The translations under genes were made by a program, and so were the position numbers. Positions 25,180 to 36,324 of a DNA stretch of 64,000 nucleotides are shown here, in pieces. This DNA comes from Streptomyces megasporus. GTDB lineage: Bacteria > Actinomycetota > Actinomycetes > Streptomycetales > Streptomycetaceae. The stretch is from the NCBI RefSeq assembly GCF_000718985.1, contig NZ_JODL01000016.1, forward strand, positions 1-64,000, given 5' to 3'. Each line of letters starts with the position of its first letter. Position 1 is the first letter of the stretch. The notes below the pieces were generated by a model. It searched no databases. It worked only from the letters and a program-made list of their open reading frames with translations, and was not told where the DNA came from.

Positions 25180-26646
25180 GTGAGCGCCATCCGCCCGGCA
25201 GCCGTCGTCGTTCTCGCAGCGGGTGAGGGCACCCGCATGAAGTCCACGAGGCCCAAGGTCCTGCACGACATCTGCGGGCGGTCGCTCGTCGGCCATGTGG
25301 TCGCGGCCTCCCGCGAGCTGGAGCCCGAGCACCTGGTGGTGGTCGTGGGGCACGGGCGCGAGCAGGTCACCGAGCATCTGGCCGGGCTGGACGCCGGGGT
25401 GCGCACGGCGGTGCAGCACGAGCGGCGGGGCACGGGGCACGCGGTGCGCACGGCGTTGGAGGCGTTGGCGGCCGAGGGTGTGAAGCCGACGGGGACGGTG
25501 GTGGTCACCTGCGGCGACACCCCGCTGCTGACGGGCGGGACGCTGGCCCGGTTGGCCGCGGCCCACGCGGGTGAGGGCAACGCGGTGACGGTGCTCTCGG
25601 CCCGGGTGCCGGACGCCGGCGGGTACGGGCGGATCGTGCGGGGCGAGGACGGCTCGGTCACGGCGATCGTGGAGCACAAGGACGCCACCGAGGAGCAGCG
25701 GGCGATCCGCGAGATCAACTCGGGCGTGTTCGCGTTCGACGGGCGGTTGCTGGTCGAGGCCCTGGGCCGGTTGAGCACCGACAACAGTCAGGGCGAGGAG
25801 TACCTGACCGACGTGCTGGGGATCCTCCGCGCGGACGGGCACCGGGTCGGGGCGTGCGTGGCGGAGGACCACCGGGAGATCGTCGGGATCAACAACCGGG
25901 TGCAGCTCGCCGAGGCCCGCAGGCTGCTGAACGACCGGCTGCTGGAGCGGGCGATGCTCGACGGCGTGACGGTGGTGGACCCGGCGTCGACGTGGCTGGA
26001 CACGACGGTGACGTACGAGCCGGACGCCGTGGTGCATCCGGGGACGCAGTTGCTGGGGTCGACGCACCTGGGCGCGGGCTGCGAGGTCGGGCCGAACTGC
26101 CGGTTGACGGACACCCGGGTGGGCGAGGGCGCGGTGGTGAGCAACGCGGTCACCGACTCGGCGGAGATCGGTCCGGGCGCCTCGGTGGGCCCGTACGCGT
26201 ACCTGCGGCCGGGGACGAGGCTGGGGCCGAAGTCGAAGGCCGGCACGTACGTGGAGATGAAGAACGCCGACATCGGCGAGGGCACGAAGGTGCCGCACCT
26301 GTCGTACGTGGGGGACGCGACGATCGGCGAGCACACCAACATCGGCGCGGCCAGCGTGTTCGTGAACTACGACGGGGTGAACAAGCACCACACCACGATC
26401 GGCTCCCACTGCCGGACGGGGTCGGACAACATGTTTGTGGCTCCCGTCACGGTCGGGGACGGCGCCTACACCGCCGCCGGGTCGGTGATCACCAAGGACG
26501 TGCCGCCCGGTTCGCTGGCCGTGGCGCGCGGCCAGCAGCGCAACATCCCAGGTTGGGTGGCTCGTAAGCGTCCCGGGAGCGCCGCCGCGCAGGCGGCGCG
26601 GGCCGCCGAGGAGCGCGAGGGCGACGCCCCGGTTACCGGGGGGTGA
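25180..26646 (+). CDS. glmU: Bifunctional UDP-N-acetylglucosamine pyrophosphorylase / glucosamine-1-phosphate acetyltransferase
   Basis: A 488-aa GlmU that makes UDP-GlcNAc for peptidoglycan. The N-terminal uridyltransferase carries [11 protein letters not shown]...RPKVLH (about residues 12-30). The C-terminal left-handed beta-helix acetyltransferase has hexapeptide repeats ([16 protein letters not shown]), the motif KTYVEMKN-like [12 protein letters not shown], and the acetyl-CoA region around [13 protein letters not shown] with the catalytic His. A short Ala-rich tail extends beyond the helix. GTG 25180 is preceded by GAAGGG. It starts the glmU-prs pair, a gene order shared by many actinobacteria (from memory). 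Confidence 0.97.
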   Translation: MSAIRPAAVVVLAAGEGTRMKSTRPKVLHDICGRSLVGHVVAASRELEPEHLVVVVGHGREQVTEHLAGLDAGVRTAVQHERRGTGHAVRTALEALAAEGVKPTGTVVVTCGDTPLLTGGTLARLAAAHAGEGNAVTVLSARVPDAGGYGRIVRGEDGSVTAIVEHKDATEEQRAIREINSGVFAFDGRLLVEALGRLSTDNSQGEEYLTDVLGILRADGHRVGACVAEDHREIVGINNRVQLAEARRLLNDRLLERAMLDGVTVVDPASTWLDTTVTYEPDAVVHPGTQLLGSTHLGAGCEVGPNCRLTDTRVGEGAVVSNAVTDSAEIGPGASVGPYAYLRPGTRLGPKSKAGTYVEMKNADIGEGTKVPHLSYVGDATIGEHTNIGAASVFVNYDGVNKHHTTIGSHCRTGSDNMFVAPVTVGDGAYTAAGSVITKDVPPGSLAVARGQQRNIPGWVARKRPGSAAAQAARAAEEREGDAPVTGG

Positions 26647-26738
26647 CCGGAGGAGTGTGCTCCGGGCAGGGCGTACCGTGAGAAGCGCACGCCCTGGTGC
26701 ACCCTCGACGAATCGATGCTGGCAAGGAGATTGTTGTT

Positions 26739-27716
26739 GTGACCGGGATCAAGACGACCGGCCAGAAGAAAATGATGTTCTTCTCCGGCCGCGCCCACCC
26801 CAAGCTGGCGGAGGAGGTCGCGGGGCATCTCGGTGTCAGCGTGGTCCCGACCAAGGCGTTCGACTTCGCCAACGGTGAGATCTACGTCCGCTTCCAGGAG
26901 TCGGCCCGCGGTGCGGACTGCTTCCTGATGCAGAGCCACACCGCTCCGATCAACAAGTGGATCATGGAGCAGTTGATCATGGTGGACGCGCTCAAGCGGG
27001 CCTCGGCCCGGAGCATCACCGTGATCGTTCCGTTCTACGGCTATGCCCGCCAGGACAAGAAGCACCGCGGTCGCGAGCCCATCTCGGCGCGGCTGATCGC
27101 CGACCTGCTGCGCACCGCCGGCGCGGACCGGATCCTGACGGTGGATCTCCACACCGACCAGATCCAGGGCTTCTTCGACGGCCCGGTCGACCACCTGTTC
27201 GCGCTGCCGGTGCTGGCGGACTACGTGGGCGGCAAGGTGGACCGGAGCAAGCTGACGGTGGTCTCGCCGGACGCGGGCCGGGTGCGGGTCGCCGACCGCT
27301 GGTGCGACCGACTGGGCGCGCCGCTGGCGATCGTGCACAAGCGCCGTGACCCGGACGTGGCGAACCAGGTGACCGTCCACGAGGTGGTCGGCGACGTCCG
27401 CGGTCGGGTGTGCGTGATGGTGGACGACATGGTCGACACCGGCGGCACGATCTGCGCGGCGGCGGACGCGCTGTTCGCCAACGGCGCCGAGGACGTCATC
27501 GTGGCGGCCACCCACGGGGTGCTGTCCGGTCCGGCGACGGACCGGCTGAAGAACTCCGCGGTGAGCGAGTTCATCTTCACCAACACCCTGCCGACGCCCA
27601 GCGAGGTGGACGTCGACAAGATCACGGTGCTGTCGATGGCTCCCACGATCGCCCGCGCGGTGCGCGAGGTGTTCGAGGACGGCTCGGTCACCAGCCTCTT
27701 CGACGAGCAGGCGTGA
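26739..27716 (+). CDS. prs: Ribose-phosphate pyrophosphokinase (PRPP synthetase)
   Basis: A 325-aa class I PRPP synthetase that makes PRPP from ribose 5-phosphate and ATP, for nucleotides, His and Trp. The N-terminal MMFFSGRAHPKLAEEVA, the ATP-binding region FYGYARQDKKHRGREPIS, the catalytic Lys/Arg loop VHKRRDPDV, and the PRPP loop VMVDDMVDTGGTI are all present. The GTG at 26739 is chosen because AAGGAGA lies eight bases before it. It lies 92 bases after glmU with no clear terminator between, so it is probably in the same operon; a strong hairpin follows. Confidence 0.97.
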   Translation: MTGIKTTGQKKMMFFSGRAHPKLAEEVAGHLGVSVVPTKAFDFANGEIYVRFQESARGADCFLMQSHTAPINKWIMEQLIMVDALKRASARSITVIVPFYGYARQDKKHRGREPISARLIADLLRTAGADRILTVDLHTDQIQGFFDGPVDHLFALPVLADYVGGKVDRSKLTVVSPDAGRVRVADRWCDRLGAPLAIVHKRRDPDVANQVTVHEVVGDVRGRVCVMVDDMVDTGGTICAAADALFANGAEDVIVAATHGVLSGPATDRLKNSAVSEFIFTNTLPTPSEVDVDKITVLSMAPTIARAVREVFEDGSVTSLFDEQA

Positions 27717-27725
27717 CGCTTCGCC

Positions 27726-27761
27726 GGGGCGCCGTGCCGGGTCTGCCCGGTACGGCGCCCC
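27726..27761 (+). terminator. Terminator of glmU-prs
   Basis: A 16-bp stem with one G-U wobble (27726-27741 with 27746-27761) and a 4-base loop, nine bases after the prs stop. Confidence 0.8.
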
Positions 27762-27768
27762 GGGTGCG

Positions 27769-27798
27769 TTCCGACCCGGTGTGTCCGGGGCGGTAGAC
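27769..27798 (+). promoter_or_regulatory. Probable rplY promoter
   Basis: A -10 box TAGACT (27793-27798) lies 18 bases after a weak -35 TTCCGA (27769-27774). Transcription would start near 27805 and give a leader of about 135 bases before rplY. Confidence 0.45.
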
Positions 27799-27938
27799 TC
27801 GTGGAGTTGCTCGGCGAGGGAGCCGTGTCCGGTGGTGGCACGGTCTCCGTTATCGACGCGCTCTTCGCAGCAGGTCAGTCGTGGCCGAGTAGCCCTGGCA
27901 ACCGCCACAGATCCGACTTGAGAGACGAGGAGTGCGTC

Positions 27939-28523
27939 ATGAGCGACGTGAAGATCTCCGCCGAGGTTCGCAAGGAGTTCGGCAAGGGTGCCTCCCGCCG
28001 GCTGCGCCGCGCGGAGAAGGTTCCGGGCGTGGTCTACGGCCACGGCGGCGAGCCGGTGCACGTGGCCCTTCCGGGCTACGACCTGATGATGGCCCTGAAG
28101 ACCCCGAACGTGCTGATCACGCTCGACGTGGACGGCAAGCAGGAGCTGGTCATCCCCAAGGCCGTCCAGCGCGAGGCCATCCGCGGCTTCCTGGTCCACG
28201 TGGACCTGCTGGTCGTCAAGCGGGGCGAGAAGGTCGTCGTCGACATCCCGTTCCACACCGAGGGCGAGCTGGCCCCGGGCCAGAACGTCCTGGAGTACAT
28301 GTACAACGCCCTGCCGGTCGAGGCCGAGGCCACCAGCATCCCGGACTCGATCGCCGTCTCCATCGCGGGTCTGTCCGCGGGCGACTCCGTCCAGGCCAAG
28401 GACGTCGTCATGCCCGAGGGTTCCACCCTGGCGCTGGAGGACGACGAGATCATCCTGCAGGTCCTGGCCGGCCAGGCCGAGGTCACCGAGACCGAGGAGG
28501 AGGGCGAGGGCGCCGGGGAGTGA
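27939..28523 (+). CDS. rplY: 50S ribosomal protein L25/general stress protein Ctc
   Basis: A 194-aa long-form L25 (TL5/CTC type) that binds 5S rRNA in the large subunit. The N-terminal L25 domain shows [27 protein letters not shown] sequence and [11 protein letters not shown]. The C-terminal beta domain follows ([14 protein letters not shown]...). An acidic tail rich in Glu ends it. ATG 27939 has GAGGAG six bases upstream. It is preceded by its own promoter and a leader of about 135 bases, and followed by a hairpin, so it is likely transcribed separately from prs and pth. Confidence 0.97.
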   Translation: MSDVKISAEVRKEFGKGASRRLRRAEKVPGVVYGHGGEPVHVALPGYDLMMALKTPNVLITLDVDGKQELVIPKAVQREAIRGFLVHVDLLVVKRGEKVVVDIPFHTEGELAPGQNVLEYMYNALPVEAEATSIPDSIAVSIAGLSAGDSVQAKDVVMPEGSTLALEDDEIILQVLAGQAEVTETEEEGEGAGE

Positions 28524-28548
28524 CCTCGGTCCCTCCGGTTCTTTCTCC

Positions 28549-28585
28549 GGCCGCCGTTCCGTGCCGTGGGCACGGGGCGGCGGCC
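28549..28585 (+). terminator. Terminator after rplY
   Basis: A 17-bp stem with two G-U wobbles (28549-28565 with 28569-28585) and a 3-base loop. Confidence 0.6.
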
Positions 28586-28683
28586 TCCGGGTCCGTGCGG
28601 ACGTGCCGCGGGCCCGCGCTTTCCCCGTTCCGCGCACCGACGGCCCCGGCGCCCCGGACGGCCCGTGGCAGGAGAGGACGACG

Positions 28684-29274
28684 ATGAGCGACGCCGACGC
28701 CCCCTGGCTGGTGGTGGGCCTGGGCAACCCCGGCCCCGGCTACGCGGCGAACCGGCACAACGTGGGGTTCATGGTCGCCGACCTGCTCGCCGAGCGGATC
28801 GGGGGGAGGTTCAGGACGCACCGGTCGCGGGCGCAGGTGCTGGAGGGTCGACTGGGCGCACCGGGCGCCGGCGGTCGCCGGGTGGTGCTGGCCAAGCCGA
28901 TGTCGTACATGAACCTCTCCGGCGGGCCGGTCACCGCGCTGCGCGACTTCTACAAGGTCCCGTCGGACCGCCTGGTGGTCGTCCACGACGAGTTGGACAT
29001 CGACTACGGGGCGCTGCGGCTGAAGCGGGGCGGCGGGGACAACGGCCACAACGGGCTGAAGTCCATCACCAAGGCGCTCGGTCCCGACTATCACCGGGTC
29101 CGTTTCGGCATCGGCCGTCCGCCGGGCCGGATGCCGGTCGCCGACTTCGTGCTGAAGGACTTCTCGTCGGTGGAGCGCAAGGAGCTGGACTACTTCGTGG
29201 ACCGGGCCGCCGACGCGGTGGAGTCCCTGGTCCTGGACGGTCTGGAGCGGGCGCAGAACACCTACAACTCCTGA
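28684..29274 (+). CDS. pth: Peptidyl-tRNA hydrolase
   Basis: A 196-aa enzyme that recycles peptidyl-tRNA released from stalled ribosomes. The signature [19 protein letters not shown] holds the substrate-binding Asn and catalytic His (His25). [13 protein letters not shown] and the Asp of [11 protein letters not shown] complete the active site, and [13 protein letters not shown] is the second family signature. Length is typical. ATG 28684 follows AGGAGAGGA. It is downstream of rplY, an order common in actinobacteria. Confidence 0.97.
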   Translation: MSDADAPWLVVGLGNPGPGYAANRHNVGFMVADLLAERIGGRFRTHRSRAQVLEGRLGAPGAGGRRVVLAKPMSYMNLSGGPVTALRDFYKVPSDRLVVVHDELDIDYGALRLKRGGGDNGHNGLKSITKALGPDYHRVRFGIGRPPGRMPVADFVLKDFSSVERKELDYFVDRAADAVESLVLDGLERAQNTYNS

Positions 29275-29363
29275 TACCCCGTGCCCCTCTCCGGGCCGGT
29301 GGGCGCGGGACGGGCGCGCGCGGAGGTTGACCGCCCGTTGTTCGATGGCCAAGGATCGCCGCC

Positions 29364-29912
29364 ATGTTCTCTGGGTCGTCCTCTGGGCCGTCGTCCGGGT
29401 CGCCGTCCGGTGCCGCGGCTCGGCGCGGTCCGGCGCGTCGGGCCGGTGAGAGCGCGTACGGCCTGCTGTTGCTCGCGAGGACCGCGCTGATGGGTGTGGT
29501 GGCCGCGGTTCTGCTGATGGCCGGGGTGTGGGCCTCCCTGGACGCCATGCGGCTCGTGACGGCGGACCGGGGCAGTGTGCGCGGCACGCTGACGGTCGAG
29601 GAGTGCGACGGGTGGACGTGCCGGGGCGCCTTCGCGCCCGAGGACGCCGCCGGGGGCGCGCCCGTCGAGGCCGCTTTGGAGGCGCCGGTCCCCCACGCGG
29701 CCGGTGAGAAGGTCCCGGTCGTGCTGTGGCCGGGCGCGGACGAGGTGCTGCGCACCGGTACCGCGGGGGTCCTGCGGGCGTGGTCGCCGTTCGCGGGGGC
29801 GCTGGTGCTGGCCGCGCCGGTGATCGCGGCCGGTCTGGGGAAGCGACGCACGGCGTGGGCCGCCGGGCTGTCCGGCGCGGCGTTGCTGGGGGCGGCGTTC
29901 GTAACGCTCTGA
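29364..29912 (+). CDS. Small membrane protein of unknown function
   Basis: A 182-aa protein with a Ser/Gly-rich N-terminus, a first membrane helix (LMGVVAAVLLMAGVWASL, about residues 43-60), and an extracytoplasmic loop with two cysteines (VEECDGWTCRGAF) that may form a disulfide. Two more hydrophobic segments lie at the C-terminus (FAGALVLAAPVIAAGL and LSGAALLGAAFV). No recognised domain. It follows pth by 89 bases and could be co-transcribed. It lacks a strong RBS (AAGGATCG). Confidence 0.75.
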   Translation: MFSGSSSGPSSGSPSGAAARRGPARRAGESAYGLLLLARTALMGVVAAVLLMAGVWASLDAMRLVTADRGSVRGTLTVEECDGWTCRGAFAPEDAAGGAPVEAALEAPVPHAAGEKVPVVLWPGADEVLRTGTAGVLRAWSPFAGALVLAAPVIAAGLGKRRTAWAAGLSGAALLGAAFVTL

Positions 29913-29965
29913 CCAGCGACTTTCTTCTTCCGCGCCGTCCTAATCCTTCAAACGCCAGTTTAATG

Positions 29966-29982
29966 GGATTGTTACACAATCC
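29966..29982. promoter_or_regulatory. Inverted repeat in an AT-rich island before the sortase-substrate gene
   Basis: GGATTGT-TAC-ACAATCC, perfect 7-bp arms with a 3-base spacer. It sits inside about 70 bases of unusually AT-rich sequence 135 bases upstream of the start. It could be an operator or part of the promoter region. Confidence 0.4.
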
Positions 29983-30116
29983 TTTTGGTGCGGATGAGAC
30001 GCAATGGCGCAGATGGGACTCTTCCCGCTTGACCGGCCCGGTGGGGCGGGAGAGGCTACGGCCACCCCACTCCCCACACGTCCCTGAACACTTCCCGCCA
30101 CCGAAGGTGGTAGTTC

Positions 30117-30926
30117 ATGCGTACCTTCTCTTCGGTGTCCGTGGTGACGGCGATCGCAGCGGCCTGTCTGCTGCCGGCCTCCACCGCGTACGCCCTCTCG
30201 CCCGCCACCAAGGGCGACAACGGCACGGTGAAGATCCACGACTCCGTGACCGATGCCGAGTACGACATGCGGAACAACCCGAAGGTGTGCGAGTTCTATC
30301 TCGACGCCTTCCGGTTCGACGCGGCCCAGGAAGTCTCCTGGGAGATCTACCGGCACCCGCACTCCCCCGACAAGCCCTCCCTGGAGGGAGCCATCACCCT
30401 CGACGGTGACGGCCACGGCCGCACCGAGGACCTGCGCCTGCCCGACGGCCAGTACAAGCTGTACTGGACCTTCGAGGGCAAGAAGGGCGCCCCCAAGCAC
30501 AAGGTCTTCAAGGTGGACTGCGAGGACTCCGAGACCCCGGGCGGCACCGCCGGTGAGACCACCGAGGGCTCGACCGGCGAGACCTCGGGCGAGACCACCG
30601 GTGGCTCCGAGGAGACCACCGGCGGAACCTCCGACGGGACCACCGGCGACACCACCACCGGAGGCGCCGAAGGCACCACCGGTGGAACCGTCGAGGAGAC
30701 CACCGGCGGCAGCACGGGCGAGACCGCCGGTGGCGCCGAGAACCCGGACGAGACCACCGAGGACGAGGCCCCGGGCGAGACCCCGGGCGAGACCCCCGGC
30801 GACGGCAACCTGGCCGAGACCGGCTCCTCGGCCCCGATCGCCGCGCTGGCCGCGGCCGCCGCGGCGCTGCTGGGCGCGGGCTCGTACCTGATGATGCGCC
30901 GTCGCAAGGCCGCCCAGCAGGCCTGA
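30117..30926 (+). CDS. Sortase-anchored surface protein (LAETG)
   Basis: A 269-aa secreted protein. Signal peptide is residues 1-27 (basic start, hydrophobic core, STAYA-LS cleavage region). The mature N-terminal domain (~28-140) holds two cysteines (KVCEFYL and VDCED) and an Ig-like strand pattern (QYKLYWTFEGKK). Then follows a low-complexity stalk of Thr/Gly/Glu repeats such as TTGGS and GETPGET, the sorting signal LAETG, a hydrophobic helix and the positively charged tail RRRK. LAXTG is the pentapeptide used by class E sortases in Streptomyces. No sortase gene is nearby. ATG 30117 starts MRTFSSVSVV. A terminator hairpin follows. Confidence 0.92.
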   Translation: MRTFSSVSVVTAIAAACLLPASTAYALSPATKGDNGTVKIHDSVTDAEYDMRNNPKVCEFYLDAFRFDAAQEVSWEIYRHPHSPDKPSLEGAITLDGDGHGRTEDLRLPDGQYKLYWTFEGKKGAPKHKVFKVDCEDSETPGGTAGETTEGSTGETSGETTGGSEETTGGTSDGTTGDTTTGGAEGTTGGTVEETTGGSTGETAGGAENPDETTEDEAPGETPGETPGDGNLAETGSSAPIAALAAAAAALLGAGSYLMMRRRKAAQQA

Positions 30927-30964
30927 CCACGCGCCCCTCGGGCACCGCACCGCACGAACGTGCG

Positions 30965-30994
30965 AGGGCCCCTCTCCCACCGGAGAGGGGCCCT
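30965..30994. terminator. Bidirectional terminator between sortase substrate and ppc
   Basis: A perfect 13-bp stem (30965-30977 with 30982-30994) with a 4-base loop, between two convergent genes. Confidence 0.85.
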
Positions 30995-31016
30995 TCCCGT
31001 CACGGGTGTCGGCGGG

Positions 31017-33848
<2,832 letters not shown>

Positions 33849-33986
33849 AGGTGCGGCTCCTTGCGGCGATGCTTCTGGCAGGTCACGGACCGCGCTGTCC
33901 GACGGCCACCAGGATAGGCCGCGCCCGCCACCGTGGATCATCCCGTCCCACGATTCGGCCCTCTTGTCCGCTCGCCCAGGACTGCC

Positions 33987-34023
33987 ATACTTACGGTGCC
34001 GTAGGTTACGGCATCGTAAGTAT
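33987..34023. promoter_or_regulatory. 37-base near-perfect palindrome upstream of the desaturase-TetR operon
   Basis: Two 17-base arms (33987-34003 and 34007-34023) match in 16 of 17 positions around a 3-base spacer. The core is ACTTACG...CGTAAGT with inner GCCGTA/TACGGC. It overlaps a plausible promoter (-35 TTGTCC at 33964-33969, -10 CATACT at 33986-33991) and lies 38 bases before the desaturase start. It is most likely the operator of the TetR regulator encoded in the same operon (inference). Confidence 0.7.
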
Positions 34024-34060
34024 CGCCGTCCCGTCCCCCAGCTTCAAACGAGAGTCACGC

Positions 34061-35065
34061 ATGACCACTAGTCCGGACGTACTGAAAACCTCTTCCGAGT
34101 CTTCTGCGAAAACCTCCGCGGCCTCCGAGGAGTCTCCCCTCCCCTCCGCCACGCTCGGCGGGGAACAGCGCCGCTCCATCGAACAGATCACCCTGCTGCT
34201 GTTCATCACCGTCCCCTTCATCGCCCTGGTGGCCGCGATCCCGCTGGCCTGGGGCTGGGGGGTGAGCTGGCTGGACCTCGGGCTCCTGGTCGGCATGTAC
34301 TTCCTGGGCTGCCACGGCATCACCGTCGGCTTCCACCGCCACTTCACGCACGGCGCCTTCAAGGCCAAGAAGCCGCTGCGGATCGCGCTGGCCATCGCCG
34401 GTTCGATGGCCGTGGAGGGCCCGCTGGTGCGGTGGGTGGCCGATCACCGCAAGCACCACAGGTTCTCCGACGCCGAGGGCGACCCCCACTCCCCCTGGCG
34501 CTACGGCGAGACCGTCCCCGCCCTGCTCAAGGGCCTGTGGTGGGCGCACGTCGGCTGGATGTTCGACGAGGAGCAGACCCCGCAGCACAAGTACGCCCCG
34601 GACCTGATCAAGGACCCGGTGCTCCGCCGCATCTCCCGCCAGTTCGTGCTGTGGACGACCGTCTCGCTGCTCATCCCGCCGGTGGTGGGCGGACTGGTCA
34701 CGATGTCCTGGCAGGGCGCGCTGAGCGCCTTCTTCTGGGGCTCGCTGGTCCGGGTGGCGCTGCTGCACCACGTCACCTGGTCGATCAACTCCATCTGCCA
34801 CGCGGTCGGCAAGCGGCCCTTCAAGTCGCGTGACCGCTCGGGCAACGTGTGGTGGCTGGCGGTGCTCTCCTGCGGGGAGTCCTGGCACAACCTCCACCAC
34901 GCCGACCCGACCTGCGCCCGGCACGGAGTGCTCAAGGGTCAGATCGACTCCAGCGCGCGGCTGATCCGCTGGTTCGAGAAGGCCGGTTGGGCGTACGACG
35001 TGCGCTGGCCGTCCGAGAAGCGGATCAACTCCCGACGACAACGGGAGACCGCCGAAGCGGCATGA
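34061..35065 (+). CDS. Membrane acyl-CoA/fatty acid desaturase
   Basis: A 334-aa di-iron desaturase. The three histidine boxes are present: HRHFTH (in GFHRHFTHGAF), HRKHH (ADHRKHHRFSD) and HNLHH (SWHNLHHAD). Membrane segments include ITLLLFITVPFIALVAAIPL and YFLGCHGITVG. It introduces a cis double bond, probably delta-9, into long-chain acyl groups and so tunes membrane fluidity. ATG 34061 begins MTTSPDVLK; the frame is open upstream, but the promoter and operator lie there. A TetR gene follows after 7 bases, so regulation is likely autoregulatory through the palindrome. Confidence 0.94.
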   Translation: MTTSPDVLKTSSESSAKTSAASEESPLPSATLGGEQRRSIEQITLLLFITVPFIALVAAIPLAWGWGVSWLDLGLLVGMYFLGCHGITVGFHRHFTHGAFKAKKPLRIALAIAGSMAVEGPLVRWVADHRKHHRFSDAEGDPHSPWRYGETVPALLKGLWWAHVGWMFDEEQTPQHKYAPDLIKDPVLRRISRQFVLWTTVSLLIPPVVGGLVTMSWQGALSAFFWGSLVRVALLHHVTWSINSICHAVGKRPFKSRDRSGNVWWLAVLSCGESWHNLHHADPTCARHGVLKGQIDSSARLIRWFEKAGWAYDVRWPSEKRINSRRQRETAEAA

Positions 35066-35072
35066 TGGAGGT

Positions 35073-35741
35073 GTGGCGACCGACGACAGCAGTACCAAGG
35101 CCAGGGCTTCGAACCCCACCCGGCGGGGGCGCCGCCGGATGACGGGGAAGGAGCGCCGCGAGCAACTGCTGGACATCGGCCGCGCGCTCTTCGCCGAGCG
35201 AGGTTTCGAAGGCACGTCGGTGGAGGAGATCGCGGCGAAGGCCGGGGTCTCCAAACCGGTCGTGTACGAGCACTTCGGCGGCAAGGAGGGGCTGTACGCG
35301 GTCGTGGTCGACCGGGAGATGCGCCGGTTGCTGGACATGGTGACGGGCGCGCTGACCGGCGGCCATCCGCGTGAGTTGCTGGAGCAGGCGGCTTTCGCGC
35401 TGCTGGACTACATCGAGTACTACACGGACGGCTTCCGCATCCTGGTGCGCGACTCGCCCGTCGCCCAGTCGACGGGCACTTTCGCGTCGCTGATCAGCGA
35501 CATCGCCACCCAGGTGGAGGACATCCTGGGATTGGAGTTCAAGGCGCGCGGCTTTGATCCGAAGCTCGCGCCCCTGTACGCCCAGGCGTTGGTCGGCATG
35601 GTGGCCCTGACGGGCCAGTGGTGGTTGAACGCCCGCAAGCCGAACAAGTCCGAGGTGGCCGCCCATCTGGTGAACCTGGCCTGGCACGGCCTGGACGGGT
35701 TGGAGCAGAAACCGCGTCTGATAGGCCATCGACGTAGCTGA
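35073..35741 (+). CDS. TetR family regulator, probable repressor of the desaturase operon
   Basis: A 222-aa regulator. The N-terminal HTH reads TSVEEIAAKAGVSKPVVYEHF with the preceding LLDIGRALFAERGFEG helix. The C-terminal ligand domain is all-helical (LLDYIEYYTDGFRILVRDSP). TetR regulators next to desaturases often sense acyl-CoA, as in DesT-like systems (analogy). GTG 35073 is the first start after the desaturase stop. The GGAG is only two bases away, so translation probably relies on coupling; an ATG at 35139 (MTGKERREQ) is a possible alternative. The likely binding site is the palindrome at 33987-34023. Confidence 0.9.
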   Translation: MATDDSSTKARASNPTRRGRRRMTGKERREQLLDIGRALFAERGFEGTSVEEIAAKAGVSKPVVYEHFGGKEGLYAVVVDREMRRLLDMVTGALTGGHPRELLEQAAFALLDYIEYYTDGFRILVRDSPVAQSTGTFASLISDIATQVEDILGLEFKARGFDPKLAPLYAQALVGMVALTGQWWLNARKPNKSEVAAHLVNLAWHGLDGLEQKPRLIGHRRS

Positions 35742-36270
35742 CCGGGCGGTGCCGCCCGCCCTCTCCCCGCCTTCTCCCGGGCCACGCGCCCGCGGCGAGA
35801 GGGCGGGGCTCCGCCCTCTCGGCGGCCGTCCGCCTCTCCCTCGCCGTCCCCGGACGCCCCTCGCCGTCCCTCCGCCTCCGGCGTCTCGCCGACGGGGGCG
35901 AGGCGCGTCGGCCGGTGGGTTCCAGGAACTCCGGGCGGTTGCCGACCGGGTCCGTCGAGTGGAAGCGGCGGTGGCCGGGCAGGTCGTCGTCCCGGTCGGC
36001 CCGGGCCCCGGCGGCCGTCGGGCGGGCGGCGAAGGCGTCGACGTCCCCCACCCGGATGCCGGGGTGGGCCTTGCGGGCGGGACGGAAGTCCCGCTCGATC
36101 CCGAGGTGGAGCAGGAGGGTGCCGGTCTGGAGCCGGCAGCCGCCGCGGGCCGCGAGCACGGGCGGCTTGGGCACCTCGATCATGCCGAGCACCCCGGCGT
36201 GGTGGGTGCGCGGGTCGTTCTCCGAGCCGGGCGGGGCGGCGATCCGGACGTGGCCGAGGGCCTCTGTCAC
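35539..36270 (-). CDS. VOC (glyoxalase-like) protein with an abnormal C-terminal tail
   Basis: The first ~115 residues are one vicinal-oxygen-chelate domain: MTEALGHVRIAAPPG, GVLGMIEVPKPPVLAARGG, LHLGIERDFRPARKAHPGI, and DLPGHRRFHSTDPVGNRPEFLEP. Such domains bind a metal and act on aldehydes, antibiotics or dioxygenase substrates. Usual homologues stop shortly after FLEP. Here the frame continues for about 125 Arg/Ala/Gly-rich residues to 35539, through a terminator hairpin and into the antisense of the TetR gene. The tail is therefore probably not a natural domain; a lost stop or small frameshift near 35925 is suspected. Downstream of the methyltransferase gene by 54 bases, same operon. Confidence 0.7.
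   Translation of the reverse strand: MTEALGHVRIAAPPGSENDPRTHHAGVLGMIEVPKPPVLAARGGCRLQTGTLLLHLGIERDFRPARKAHPGIRVGDVDAFAARPTAAGARADRDDDLPGHRRFHSTDPVGNRPEFLEPTGRRASPPSARRRRRRDGEGRPGTARERRTAAERAEPRPLAAGAWPGRRRGEGGRHRPVSYVDGLSDAVSAPTRPGRARPGSPDGRPPRTCSACGRSTTTGPSGPPCRPTPGRTGARASDQSRAP
35797..35820. terminator. Terminator after the TetR gene
   Basis: A perfect 10-bp stem GAGAGGGCGG / CCGCCCTCTC with a 4-base loop. It lies inside the odd tail of the VOC frame. Confidence 0.6.
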
Positions 36271-36324
36271 GGTCGTCTCCCTCTCGCCTCGGACCCGGAC
36301 GGGCCCAGGCGCGTTCGGACGTGC

